NCBI GenBank assembly: GCA_902774245.1
Contig: CACYHQ010000002.1
Span: forward strand, 62,001 to 126,000
Direction: 5' to 3'
DNA: 64,000 nt
DNA from: an uncultured bacterium
Lineage (GTDB): Bacteria > Verrucomicrobiota > Lentisphaeria > Victivallales > UBA1829
In this document: positions 16,714 to 24,937 of the stretch, piece by piece
How the letters are laid out: the number at the start of each line of letters is the position of its first letter
Numbering within the stretch: the stretch's first letter is position 1
The notes under the pieces: model-generated
Databases searched by the model: none
Seen by the model: the letters and a program-made list of their open reading frames with translations, nothing else
What the model was told of the DNA's origin: nothing
Made by a program: the position numbers and the translations under genes

Positions 16714-16989
16714 ATGAGCGACGACACGAAAATCGAAGTGGAAATCTTCTGCGGCATGACCTGCTACATGCTGGGAAATGCCAGAATCCTGAACATCGGA
16801 GCGCATTTGCCTGAAAAATGGCTTCCGCACATCGAGCTGATGGTGTCGCCGTGTCCCGTGGACTGCGGGTGTCTGGACCTCGCGAAGGCCCCGTTCGCCC
16901 GCATCAACGGCCAGCTCATCCAGAACGCCACGCTCGAGTCCGTCTGCGCGGCCATCACCGAGATCATGAACCGGGAGGAGGAAGCATGA
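16714..16989 (+). CDS. small thioredoxin-like [2Fe-2S] protein
   Basis: 91 residues from an ATG with AAGGAA upstream. Cysteines at 13, 17, 47 and 51 (plus 53) in 'FCGMTCYMLGN' and 'CPVDCGCLD', and the 'ARINGQLIQNAT' strand, match the C-terminal NuoE-like ferredoxin fold. The usual CX4C of the first pair is CX3C here. Its stop overlaps the hydrogenase start (ATGA), so it probably serves as an electron-transfer partner of the hydrogenase; that role is an inference from linkage. Confidence 0.75.
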   Translation: MSDDTKIEVEIFCGMTCYMLGNARILNIGAHLPEKWLPHIELMVSPCPVDCGCLDLAKAPFARINGQLIQNATLESVCAAITEIMNREEEA

Positions 16990-18392
16990 ACATAGAGTAT
17001 TCCAACAGCCCCGAACGCCAGCGCCGCGAACTCATGATCCGGCTCGCCTGCGAGTTTCAGAAAGGCACGCTCCCGGATACGATCGACAAGCTCCCCTGCT
17101 ACGTGAAGCCGTCCGGTTCCAAGCCGCTCCACTGCTGCCTGGCGCATGACCGCGAGGTGCTCCGCTGCCGCATCATGGCGCTCCTCGGATTCGATGCGCA
17201 GGACGAGGAGGACGACAGCCGGTTCCCGCACGAATATCTTGAACTCATCTCGGCGGATTCCGAGCGCCCGGAACGTCCCCTCACGATCGCACGTTCGGCA
17301 TGTTCCAGCTGCGCCGACGCGAAGATCGAGGTCGTCCAGAGCCTCTGCCGCAACTGCTTCGCGCAGACCTGCATCCACGTCTGCCCGAACAACGCCATCA
17401 ACATCATGCGCGGCAAGGCTTTCATCAACCAGGAATCGTGCGCCCAGTGCGGCAAATGCCTCATCGACGTCTGCCTCTACAACGCCATCAAACGCTTCCC
17501 GATCCCCTGCGAGGCCGCCTGCCCCGTCGGCGCGATCAAGAAAAATGAACAGGGCTATGCCGAGATCGACTTCAAGAAATGCACATTCTGCGGCAAGTGT
17601 TTCCGCGCCTGCCCCTACGGTGCCGTCATGCAGCGGTCCGAGCTCATGCCCGTGCTGAAGCTCCTGACCGAGGGCCGTCAGGCTGTCGCGCTCGTCGCGC
17701 CGTCCACGCTCAACCAGTTCCCCGGCGGACGCGAAAAACTGTTCAAGTCTCTTCAGAAGGTCGGTTTCTCGGAGATCATCGAGGTCGCCGAAGCCGCCGA
17801 GACCGCGGCGGGCATGGCCGCGGAGGAATTCATACGCAAGATGAAGCTCGGCGGAAAACTCGTCGCCGATTCCAGCTGTCCGGCGTTCGTCGAGCTCGTC
17901 CGGCGGCATCTCCCCGCCATGCGGCCCTATCTCTCGTCCGTGCCGAGCGCCATGGCGCTTGCCGGGCAGAAAGCCCGTGAGCTTTATCCCGACGCCGTAA
18001 ACGTTTTCATCGGGCCCTGCATCGCCAAACGCTTCGAATCGCTGTCCTGCCCCGGCGTGGACCGCGTGATCACGGTCGAGGAACTCGGCGCGATCCTCAT
18101 CGCGCTCGGCGGAGCCGAACTGGAACCGCAGGACTACATCCCGCAGGACCAGGACGAGATGGAACACGATTTCTCGCGCACCTGCGCCGCCACTGGGGCC
18201 ATGCTGGCCGCCGCGCTGGAATCCGAACCCGAACTCGAGCTTCAGGAGAAATTCATCGACGGCATCAATGCCCAGACGCTGAAACTGCTCCACCTCTTCC
18301 TGTTCGGCAGGTCGCACGCCAACTTCATCGAGGTGCTCGGATGCAGCGGCGGCTGCCAGAACGGTCCCTGCTCCCTCGCGATCCCCAATTGA
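16986..18392 (+). CDS. [FeFe]-hydrogenase, group B type
   Basis: 468 residues. The N-terminal region ('CCLAHDREVLRCRIMALLGF' within residues ~50-70) is typical of monomeric group B [FeFe]-hydrogenases. Ferredoxin-like Cys motifs follow ('CSSCADAK', 'CRNCFAQTCIHVCP', 'CAQCGKCLIDVC', 'CTFCGKCFRACP'). The H-cluster domain then has 'DSSCPAFV' (L1), 'GPCIAKR' (L2) and 'GCSGGCQNGPC' (L3). All four expected cluster ligands are present, but the proton-relay Cys that precedes the L1 ligand in group A enzymes is Ser. It reduces protons with ferredoxin electrons or does the reverse; direction unknown. Cytoplasmic, since no signal is seen. Co-transcribed with flanking small genes. Confidence 0.85.
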   Translation: MNIEYSNSPERQRRELMIRLACEFQKGTLPDTIDKLPCYVKPSGSKPLHCCLAHDREVLRCRIMALLGFDAQDEEDDSRFPHEYLELISADSERPERPLTIARSACSSCADAKIEVVQSLCRNCFAQTCIHVCPNNAINIMRGKAFINQESCAQCGKCLIDVCLYNAIKRFPIPCEAACPVGAIKKNEQGYAEIDFKKCTFCGKCFRACPYGAVMQRSELMPVLKLLTEGRQAVALVAPSTLNQFPGGREKLFKSLQKVGFSEIIEVAEAAETAAGMAAEEFIRKMKLGGKLVADSSCPAFVELVRRHLPAMRPYLSSVPSAMALAGQKARELYPDAVNVFIGPCIAKRFESLSCPGVDRVITVEELGAILIALGGAELEPQDYIPQDQDEMEHDFSRTCAATGAMLAAALESEPELELQEKFIDGINAQTLKLLHLFLFGRSHANFIEVLGCSGGCQNGPCSLAIPN

Positions 18393-18409
18393 CCATTCTG
18401 GAGTTCGTC

Positions 18410-18946
18410 ATGAGATCAGTTTTTTCCCGGTTTCTCCTTTGTTCATTCGTGACCTTCGCGGTCATGCTTTCCGTCCCTGCCGGACTCAGCGCCGCCGATC
18501 CCGCGCCGCAGACCGACGATTCCGGCTGGATCCTCCCCGACACGAAGACCGCGGGAACGGGCTGGCATGTCCGGTTGAAGGACGCCCGCGCCGAGGCGGC
18601 GAAGCACGGCAAGCCCATCCTCATCCTGTTCACCGGACCGGACTGGAGCTCCGCCAGCAAGAAGTTCGAATCCTCGATCCTCCGCTCCAAAGAGTACACC
18701 TCGCTGATTCGTCCGGCGGTGGTCGGACTGTACATCCAGCATTTCGTGAAGACGGACGCGCCGGAGGAACAGGTCTCCACAAACCAGTCCCTGCGGAAAT
18801 CGCTGAGTGTCCCGGCGATCTATCCGTGCACAGTCATCCTGGCCTCCGACGGCAAGAAGGTCCTCGGCACCATCCCCGGCGTTCCGGACAAGAAAGAATA
18901 CCTTCAGCAGATTTCCAAACTCGCCGGAATCAAGCTTTCCGAATGA
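18410..18946 (+). CDS. exported thioredoxin-fold protein lacking the CxxC site
   Basis: 178 residues from an ATG preceded by TGGAG, 17 bp after the hydrogenase stop. A signal peptide ends near 'GLSAAD'. The body resembles the thioredoxin_7/DUF255-type family with 'HGKPILILFTGPDWSSASKKFE', where active relatives have W-C-x-x-C; here it reads W-S-S-A-S. 'SVPAIYPCTVILASDGK' is the cis-Pro strand and 'G...P...EYLQQI' the C-terminal helix. Redox activity by a dithiol is therefore unlikely; a binding role is possible. The periplasmic location contrasts with the cytosolic hydrogenase upstream, so linkage may be incidental. Confidence 0.75.
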   Translation: MRSVFSRFLLCSFVTFAVMLSVPAGLSAADPAPQTDDSGWILPDTKTAGTGWHVRLKDARAEAAKHGKPILILFTGPDWSSASKKFESSILRSKEYTSLIRPAVVGLYIQHFVKTDAPEEQVSTNQSLRKSLSVPAIYPCTVILASDGKKVLGTIPGVPDKKEYLQQISKLAGIKLSE

Positions 18947-19037
18947 TTTCCGCCGCTCGTTTCACGAAGACTTGTTTTCCCCGTGCAAAGAATCTGGATT
19001 CCATATATTTGACTTAGATTATTTTTTCTTTTTCCTC

Positions 19038-19065
19038 TTGACATGCTTTTATTCCATGATATATT
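19038..19065 (+). promoter_or_regulatory. promoter of the lipoprotein/coiled-coil gene pair
   Basis: A consensus TTGACA, 16-bp spacer, TATATT (with TGA before it), ~93 bp upstream of the lipoprotein ATG. It is one of the best promoters in the window. Confidence 0.65.
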
Positions 19066-19157
19066 ACAAAATAGATTTTCTTTTATTATCCGGTCGCGGG
19101 CTTCCGCTGGATGACGGCGAATGACCGCCCGGTCAACCTGCAAACTAGGAGCAGACA

Positions 19158-19910
19158 ATGAAACATCAGATTTGCCGCACCGTGCTTGCGGCAGCGGCGG
19201 TGACCGCCGGCGTGTTTCTGTCGGCATGCGGTCTCTTCCGTGACACCACGGACAGCGTGTTCGACGATGCCGAAGACGCCATTGCGACCGACCGGACCGC
19301 GTCCAACATCGAAACCGCGCAGTTCGAGTATGAATTCGACGGCGGAAGCAGTTCCGCCACAGTCCGTTTCCTTGCGCCGGGTAATGTCCGCATCGACGTA
19401 CTGGACGGCATTGATTCCGCTGTGTTCTGCCTGAACGGCGACGGTTCATCCGGCTGGATGTTCCTGCGCGGGGAAGTCATCGACATGACGGCGGATGACA
19501 TCATGGAAATGCATGGCGCCCTGCTTCAGACGATCCCGTTCCAGGTGGACTTTCAGGACATCTTCACCAACGCCGAGCTTCAGGAAACGACCGAGGACGC
19601 CTGCGGCGAGGAATGCAATGTGATCAAGGCGGTATTCCGCCGTGCCCCTGAAATCCAGGCAAAGCTTTGGATCGGAAAGAAAACCGACCTCCTCCGCCAG
19701 TTCGAGGTCACCAGAGAAGACGGCGTCTACACGATGCAGTATTTCGACTACCGTACCTACGGCGACGTCACGCTTCCATCGGAAATGTTCAGATTCTCTC
19801 CGGAAGGAGCCACGAAGCTGTCGCTGATCTCATTTGAAACGAACATTGAGATTCCGGAATACGTGTTCCAGAAGCCCAAAGCATTCAGCATCACGGAAGG
19901 AGACAAATGA
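19158..19910 (+). CDS. LolA-like lipoprotein
   Basis: 250 residues with a lipobox 'FLSAC' (Cys 24 as lipidated residue). The mature part has a LolA/LppX-like beta pattern ('VRFLAPGNVRIDVLDG', 'GDVTLPSEMFRFSPEGATKLSLISFETNIEIP'), a fold that binds lipids or lipoproteins. The typical LolA is soluble, so an anchored version suggests a LolB-like or DUF4292-like role; this is inferred. Ribosome site AGGAG. Its stop overlaps the next start by 4 bp (ATGATG context). Confidence 0.65.
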   Translation: MKHQICRTVLAAAAVTAGVFLSACGLFRDTTDSVFDDAEDAIATDRTASNIETAQFEYEFDGGSSSATVRFLAPGNVRIDVLDGIDSAVFCLNGDGSSGWMFLRGEVIDMTADDIMEMHGALLQTIPFQVDFQDIFTNAELQETTEDACGEECNVIKAVFRRAPEIQAKLWIGKKTDLLRQFEVTREDGVYTMQYFDYRTYGDVTLPSEMFRFSPEGATKLSLISFETNIEIPEYVFQKPKAFSITEGDK

Positions 19911-20623
19911 TGAACCATACTGCACGTTTTGCCATTCTGGCGGCAGTCCTGTTTGCCGGTACGGCCGTGTTCGCCGCGGATTCTGACAAAAGCAAGGTGG
20001 AAAAGCATACCGTCAAGCTGAAAAGCGGCAAAGTCCTTGAGGATGCGGTCATCCTCGACAAGAAGCCGAACGGGATCACGCTTGGATACAAAGACGGAGC
20101 CACATTCGTTCCCTACTCCGACATGCCGACGGAAGCCCAGAAATATTTCAACTATGATCCGATCAAGTCCGCCCGCTATGAAAAGAAGATAGAGGACCAG
20201 AAAAAGGCCAACAAAAAAGCGCAGGAAGCCCAGAAGGCCAAGGAAGAAAAACAGAAGGCCGAACAGGACAAGCGCAACAAGGACAGACGCATCAGCCAGC
20301 AGCAGCAGAAAGTCCGCAGGCTTGAACTTGAGCTTGAAGAAGCAAAGAAAAAGCTCGAAAATACGGAAAAGACTGTCGGTCAGGACCGCAGCGCGCTCGT
20401 CTCCACCCTCAACAACAACTCGCGGGTCAGCGTTGACACCCCGTGGGGCGTCGGCCGCATCAGAACCAGTTCGAACAACAGCGCCGTCAGAAACAAGCTC
20501 ATGAAGGAAGTGGATACCATGAGCGTGAAACGAGACAACCAGGCGCAGGACGTGATCGATCTGCAGCTGAAGCTCGAGGCCGCGCAGAAGACCCTCAACA
20601 CGCTTCTTGAGAACAGCAAGTAA
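19907..20623 (+). CDS. exported coiled-coil protein, function unknown
   Basis: 238 residues. A signal peptide (cleavage near 'TAVFAAD') is followed by a short beta domain ('VKLKSGKVLEDAVILDKKPNGITLGYKDG') resembling the SHD1-like strands that begin many planctomycete/lentisphaera exported proteins. Next come a Lys/Glu/Gln-rich coiled coil (about 85-150), a Gly/Asn segment with 'TPWGVGRIR', and a second short coiled coil. Likely periplasmic. It is translationally coupled to the lipoprotein and ends before a strong terminator. Confidence 0.6.
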   Translation: MMNHTARFAILAAVLFAGTAVFAADSDKSKVEKHTVKLKSGKVLEDAVILDKKPNGITLGYKDGATFVPYSDMPTEAQKYFNYDPIKSARYEKKIEDQKKANKKAQEAQKAKEEKQKAEQDKRNKDRRISQQQQKVRRLELELEEAKKKLENTEKTVGQDRSALVSTLNNNSRVSVDTPWGVGRIRTSSNNSAVRNKLMKEVDTMSVKRDNQAQDVIDLQLKLEAAQKTLNTLLENSK

Positions 20624-20654
20624 GCGTCGCCGAAACGGTCATCCCGTAAAAGAC

Positions 20655-20690
20655 AAGCATGCCCGGTCAACCGGCCGGACATGCTTTTTT
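20655..20690 (+). terminator. intrinsic terminator between convergent genes
   Basis: AAGCATG-C-CCGG pairs with CCGG-A-CATGCTT, followed by TTTTTT. The reverse strand is also partly T-rich after the stem, so it may serve both converging units. Confidence 0.85.
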
Positions 20691-20729
20691 CGTGCATTTT
20701 TGGATGTGGCGTTCTGCAACGTTCCGGAG

Positions 20730-21707
20730 TTACAGCGACTCGCGGACGCCCGGGACCTTGCTCATCTTCAGGACGGAGATGGACGGCGTTTCCGGCACGA
20801 TCAAGGCGTCAAGCTCCGATTCATCAATGTGGACTGTCTGGGAAACGGGTTCCTCCGCAGGCTGGACGGTACTTGTCGCGGCGGCGGGATCGTGAGCCTG
20901 GACCGGCTCGGACGTCCTGACATACTTGACGATCACGAGGACGATAAGCCATATCAGGGCGGCGGCGACAATGCCGAGGACGACGAAGATGCCGATCGTG
21001 ATGTTGCGGATGCGCTTGTTCTCGCCCTCGTTCACCAGCGCACCTTCGTTCACGGATTCCAGAAGCTTGTCCGAAAGCTCCTCGGGATCCTGCGGCGTTT
21101 CCTCGCGCAGCTTGTCCAGCAGGACGTCGCTGTCCGCCTTGGGAAGATCGTAGACCTCGATGAGCTTGCGGACGTATGCGGAAACGTAAACGGGCGGCAG
21201 CTTCTCAAGAAGTTCGCCGGATTCAAGCTCGATGATGTATTCCAGGCGGATGCGCGTGTGCGCCGCGACCTCCTCCATGGACATCCCGCGCGCACTGCGG
21301 ATCGCCGAGAGCATCTGTCCCAGCGACTGTGCCGACTGAAGCGCGTGCGGAAGCGGTTTGTGCTGTGCAGCGGAGACCGATGCGGAAGACGGCGGCGGGA
21401 ACGCAGCGCGTCCGGCGTGCGGAGACACGATGCCGGGCCGCACGGGGGAGGGCTGTTTGCGCGGCGGAGGCGGGGGCGCGACGACCGGAGAATCGTCCGC
21501 GGGAACGCTCATTTCCGGAACAGGCTGTTCCGTCGGTTCCGACGCAGGGATATCCTGTACGACCGTATTATCTTCCACAGGGGGTATCTCGCCGTTCACG
21601 GCGGGTTCGCCGGGCGTTTCCACGGGCGTTTCCGCCGGGACGGGCTGATCGGAAAAGAGATTCAGTTCCTGTTCGTTCTTTGCTGCGGGATCTTCTGGAT
21701 CAGTCAT
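20730..21707 (-). CDS. RodZ-like helix-turn-helix membrane protein
   Basis: 325 residues. A Pro/Glu/Val-rich N-terminal tail (1-120) precedes an HTH_25-type domain ('LGQMLSAIRSARGMSMEEVAAHTRIRLEYIIELESG', residues ~128-163, with the following 'LPPVYVSAYVRKLIEVY'). One transmembrane helix lies at about 238-262, and a short acidic periplasmic tail follows. RodZ links MreB to the membrane in cell-shape control. Here the long disordered segment is N-terminal, unlike canonical RodZ, and the periplasmic domain is short. It follows ftsK by 11 bp with a TGAGGT ribosome site, suggesting coupled expression with chromosome segregation or division functions. Confidence 0.75.
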   Translation of the reverse strand: MTDPEDPAAKNEQELNLFSDQPVPAETPVETPGEPAVNGEIPPVEDNTVVQDIPASEPTEQPVPEMSVPADDSPVVAPPPPPRKQPSPVRPGIVSPHAGRAAFPPPSSASVSAAQHKPLPHALQSAQSLGQMLSAIRSARGMSMEEVAAHTRIRLEYIIELESGELLEKLPPVYVSAYVRKLIEVYDLPKADSDVLLDKLREETPQDPEELSDKLLESVNEGALVNEGENKRIRNITIGIFVVLGIVAAALIWLIVLVIVKYVRTSEPVQAHDPAAATSTVQPAEEPVSQTVHIDESELDALIVPETPSISVLKMSKVPGVRESL

Positions 21708-21718
21708 GGTTTGATACC

Positions 21719-24673
21719 TCAGTCATTGGGCGTTTCCAGTCCGTCCGTGATCAGGATGGTACGTTTCTGCCCGCCTGGAAGCGGGGCGCTGATCACGTGG
21801 CGCTGTTCGAGTTTATCAATAATGTCGGCGGCCTTGTTGTAGCCGATGCCGAGTCTGCGCTGAAGATAGGACGTGCTGACCTGCTGCTCGTTGATGATGA
21901 TCTCGAGCGCCCGGACCATGATGGGCGGATCGGTCGGCTCCAGATACTTGTCCGCGGCGGCCTTGATGATGTCGGAATTCGCCATGCCGTCGACCTCGTC
22001 GTAGTCGTCCAGTTCGTCGTCGTAGCCTCCGCCGTCGCGGGAACCGCCCTTGGAGGCTTTCCCCTTGCCGCGGCGGCCTTTGCCGTCCTCGTCCTCTTCC
22101 TCCTCGTCGCCGCCCGCAAAAATGCCGTCGTCGAACAGCTGCGGACGCTGCGCCGCGACCTCGTCGATGACCTTGGCGATCTCGGAGTCGGAGACGTATG
22201 CGCCCTGAATGCGTTCGAGGTTGGCGGCGCCCGGCGGATTGAACAGCATGTCGCCGTTGCCGAGCAGTTTTTCCGCGCCGACGGCGTCCAGGATCACGCG
22301 GCTGTCCATGCCGTTGCTGACGCGGAACGCGATCTTGGTCGGGATGTTCGCCTTGATGAGGCCGGTGACGACCTCCTTTCGGGGCGACTGCGTGGCGATG
22401 ACCAGATGAACGCCCGCGGCGCGGCCTTTCTGCGCGATGCGGCAGATGCTGGTCTCCACGTCGCTCTTCGCGTCTGTCATCATGATGTCGGCGAGCTCGT
22501 CGATGATGATGATCAGGATCGGGAGTTTCGGCGGGACAACCTCGCCGTAGTCGTCGATGACCGGCTGCGGATCGGGCGGACGCGAGTTGAACGCCGCCAG
22601 GTTCTTCGCCTTGACCTTCGCCAGGACCATGTAGCGGCGCTCCATCTCGTTGACGCCCCAGCGGAGCGCCAGCGGCACCTTCTTCGGGTCGTTCACAACA
22701 GGCGTGATCAGGTGCGGGATCGGACGGTACATCTCCAGCTCGACGACCTTCGGGTCGACCATGATGAGCTTCAGCTCGTCCGGCGAGAACCGGAAAAGCA
22801 GGCTCATGATGAGGGTGTTCATGCAGACGGACTTGCCGGAACCGGTGGAACCGGCGATCAGCAGGTGCGGCGCTTTGGAAAGATCGGTCAGGTAGACGGA
22901 ACCGGCGATGTCGCGGCCGAGCAGGATCGGGATGGCGGCGCGGGATTCGCGCCAGGTGGCGGATTCCAGCAGCGGACGCAGATAGACCGTGCTCGACGCC
23001 TTGTTCGGGACTTCGATGCCGACCGCGTCCTTGCCGGGGATTGGCGCACGGATGCGGATGCTCTGCGCCTCCATCGCCATGGCGATGTTGTTCTGGATGC
23101 TGGTGACCTTCTCCACGCGCACGCCCGGATTCAGCGCGATCTCGAACTGCGTGACGCGAGGCCCGACCGTGATGTTCGACACATACCCGTTCACGCCGAA
23201 GCTCTCCAGCGTCTTTTCCAGGCTCAGGCTCGCCTCGCGGATGTACGCCTGGTCCTCCTCGGCGATCGCGTCGCCGTGACGGTCCAGCAGCATCGGGCTG
23301 GGCAGATGGTATTCCTCGTAGACCGGAGGCGGCGGGGGCGGTTCGTCGGCGGGGGCGGGCGGCGGCGATGCATGATCGAATTTCACCTTGTTCTCGGCAA
23401 ACGTCTGCACAGGGATCGGCCGCGGCGCGGGCTTGGGAGCGGGGGCCGGGATGACGGGTTCCTCCTCGACGTCCTCTTCCGGTTCGGGCTCGGTGTATGC
23501 GGCGGCGGGTTCTTCTGCCGGTTCGTCGTATATTTCTTCCTGCGGCTGGGGTGCAGGAACAGGCTGAGGCGCGGAAGCAGGGGCCGGAGCGGGCGAGACA
23601 GGTCTCGGACGCGGCGTGACGACCAGTTCGTCCGGATCGCGGATGACCGCGCCCTGGGCGGGCTGAACGTTTCTGCGTTTCTGCGGCGGCGCGACGACCT
23701 CGTTCGGGTCGCGGATGACCGCCGAAGGCCGCTGCATGGTCAGCGCCGGAGGCCGGACCGGCGCTACAACGATGTCGCCATCATCGTTTTCGTCTTCCGG
23801 TTCTTCGGGTCTCGCGGGCGGAGCCGTGCGGAGACCGAGGAATTTTCCGAGCGCGTTTTTGAATCCGGACGGCTTTTCCTCCGCCTCTTCTTCCGGTTCC
23901 TCCTCTTCTTCAGGTTCCTCCTCGGCGTACTGGTGAATCTCAGGTTCGGACGCGGGCACATTCCGGACTTCGCCCTCGGGCGTATAGATCTTCCCGGGAC
24001 ATCCGGCGGAAACGGGCTGGACTTCGGGTTCCTCCGTCGGCTCCGTCTCCGGCTGCTTCGGATCGGCGCGGAATGCGACTTTCAGGAGCGGAAACCAATC
24101 GCGGATGAACAGGAAAATGACCGCGGGCAGCAGGAACGCCAGCGCGACAAGGATCGTGCCGACATCGCCGATGTAGCGGCGGATCAGTCCGGCTTCGAGC
24201 GCCGCGGACGATTGCGGAGCCGCCAGGGACGCCCCGACCACGCCGCCGGACAGCGCCAGCGAGGACTGTTCCATGCGGCCGATGCCAAGGTGGTCCGTCT
24301 CCGCGATGAACTGCTGCGGACACATGGCGAACAGCATGGACGCGCCGAGCAGGATCGCGGGCAGCGCCCACCAGAGCGTGCCGCGCCGCGGCAGTCCGGG
24401 GATGAACCGCCGGAGCAGCAGCAGGAACACGATCAGGAGGACGGGATACGTGGCGAGTCCGAACGCATAAAACATCACCCGGGCGGTGTGCGCACCGAGG
24501 AATCCGATCCAGTTGTGATAAATCGCCGGACCGTCGATCCCGCCTTCCAGTAAATACAGGTCCGTTCTGTCGTGTGATAAAATCGCGCAGGCGAACAGCA
24601 GGAACAATGCGGTCCGGAGGTAGTTTCCGAAATTCCACACGCTGCGTTCTTCCATACCCTGATCCAAATCCAT
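21719..24673 (-). CDS. ftsK: DNA translocase FtsK
   Basis: 984 residues. Four N-terminal transmembrane helices, a long Pro/Glu-rich linker (about 210-500), the RecA-like motor with Walker A 'GSTGSGKS' (near 605) and 'ILIIIIDELADIM' (Walker B), and a C-terminal gamma winged helix ('QVSTSYLQRRLGIGYNKAADIIDKLE') that reads KOPS sites. It pumps chromosome ends through the septum and activates XerCD at dif. An acidic then Lys/Gly-rich insertion of about 50 residues separates motor and gamma domain. The start ATG follows AAGGA. It leads a unit with the RodZ-like gene. Confidence 0.95.
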   Translation of the reverse strand: MDLDQGMEERSVWNFGNYLRTALFLLFACAILSHDRTDLYLLEGGIDGPAIYHNWIGFLGAHTARVMFYAFGLATYPVLLIVFLLLLRRFIPGLPRRGTLWWALPAILLGASMLFAMCPQQFIAETDHLGIGRMEQSSLALSGGVVGASLAAPQSSAALEAGLIRRYIGDVGTILVALAFLLPAVIFLFIRDWFPLLKVAFRADPKQPETEPTEEPEVQPVSAGCPGKIYTPEGEVRNVPASEPEIHQYAEEEPEEEEEPEEEAEEKPSGFKNALGKFLGLRTAPPARPEEPEDENDDGDIVVAPVRPPALTMQRPSAVIRDPNEVVAPPQKRRNVQPAQGAVIRDPDELVVTPRPRPVSPAPAPASAPQPVPAPQPQEEIYDEPAEEPAAAYTEPEPEEDVEEEPVIPAPAPKPAPRPIPVQTFAENKVKFDHASPPPAPADEPPPPPPVYEEYHLPSPMLLDRHGDAIAEEDQAYIREASLSLEKTLESFGVNGYVSNITVGPRVTQFEIALNPGVRVEKVTSIQNNIAMAMEAQSIRIRAPIPGKDAVGIEVPNKASSTVYLRPLLESATWRESRAAIPILLGRDIAGSVYLTDLSKAPHLLIAGSTGSGKSVCMNTLIMSLLFRFSPDELKLIMVDPKVVELEMYRPIPHLITPVVNDPKKVPLALRWGVNEMERRYMVLAKVKAKNLAAFNSRPPDPQPVIDDYGEVVPPKLPILIIIIDELADIMMTDAKSDVETSICRIAQKGRAAGVHLVIATQSPRKEVVTGLIKANIPTKIAFRVSNGMDSRVILDAVGAEKLLGNGDMLFNPPGAANLERIQGAYVSDSEIAKVIDEVAAQRPQLFDDGIFAGGDEEEEDEDGKGRRGKGKASKGGSRDGGGYDDELDDYDEVDGMANSDIIKAAADKYLEPTDPPIMVRALEIIINEQQVSTSYLQRRLGIGYNKAADIIDKLEQRHVISAPLPGGQKRTILITDGLETPND

Positions 24674-24713
24674 TCCGATCCTTCTCCGTCGTTGCGTTAA
24701 AGCCTAATAGAAT

Positions 24714-24741
24714 AAAATAGCACAAATCCCGATTTATGAAA
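24714..24741 (-). promoter_or_regulatory. probable ftsK promoter
   Basis: On the minus strand TTTCAT, 16-bp spacer, TATTTT preceded by GTGC, ~40 bp upstream of the ATG. Confidence 0.45.
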
Positions 24742-24865
24742 GCCGGAAACGTTCATTTTTCCCGTTTTTTTTAAAAAAAACGCGGAAATGTCGTTTCGAG
24801 ACCCGAGTCATCGGAAAAAACGTCAAAAAAAATGCGCCCGAACGACGTTTTTTCGGAAAAATCGG

Positions 24866-24894
24866 CTCGTTTTTAGACGGATTTATGCTATATT
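24866..24894 (+). promoter_or_regulatory. probable promoter of the PurF-like gene
   Basis: A clear -10 (ATGC-TATATT) at 24889-24894 with only a weak -35 (CTCGTT) 17 bp upstream; 43 bp before the ATG. Confidence 0.4.
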
Positions 24895-24937
24895 ATACTA
24901 TTGCATTTTCCCCAACCCAAACAAGGAGCAGCTCGCT

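Noticed and set aside
21329..24553. 1074-codon plus-strand reading frame
   Set aside because: Antisense shadow of ftsK; Arg/Val/Asp-rich composition and no recognisable domains.
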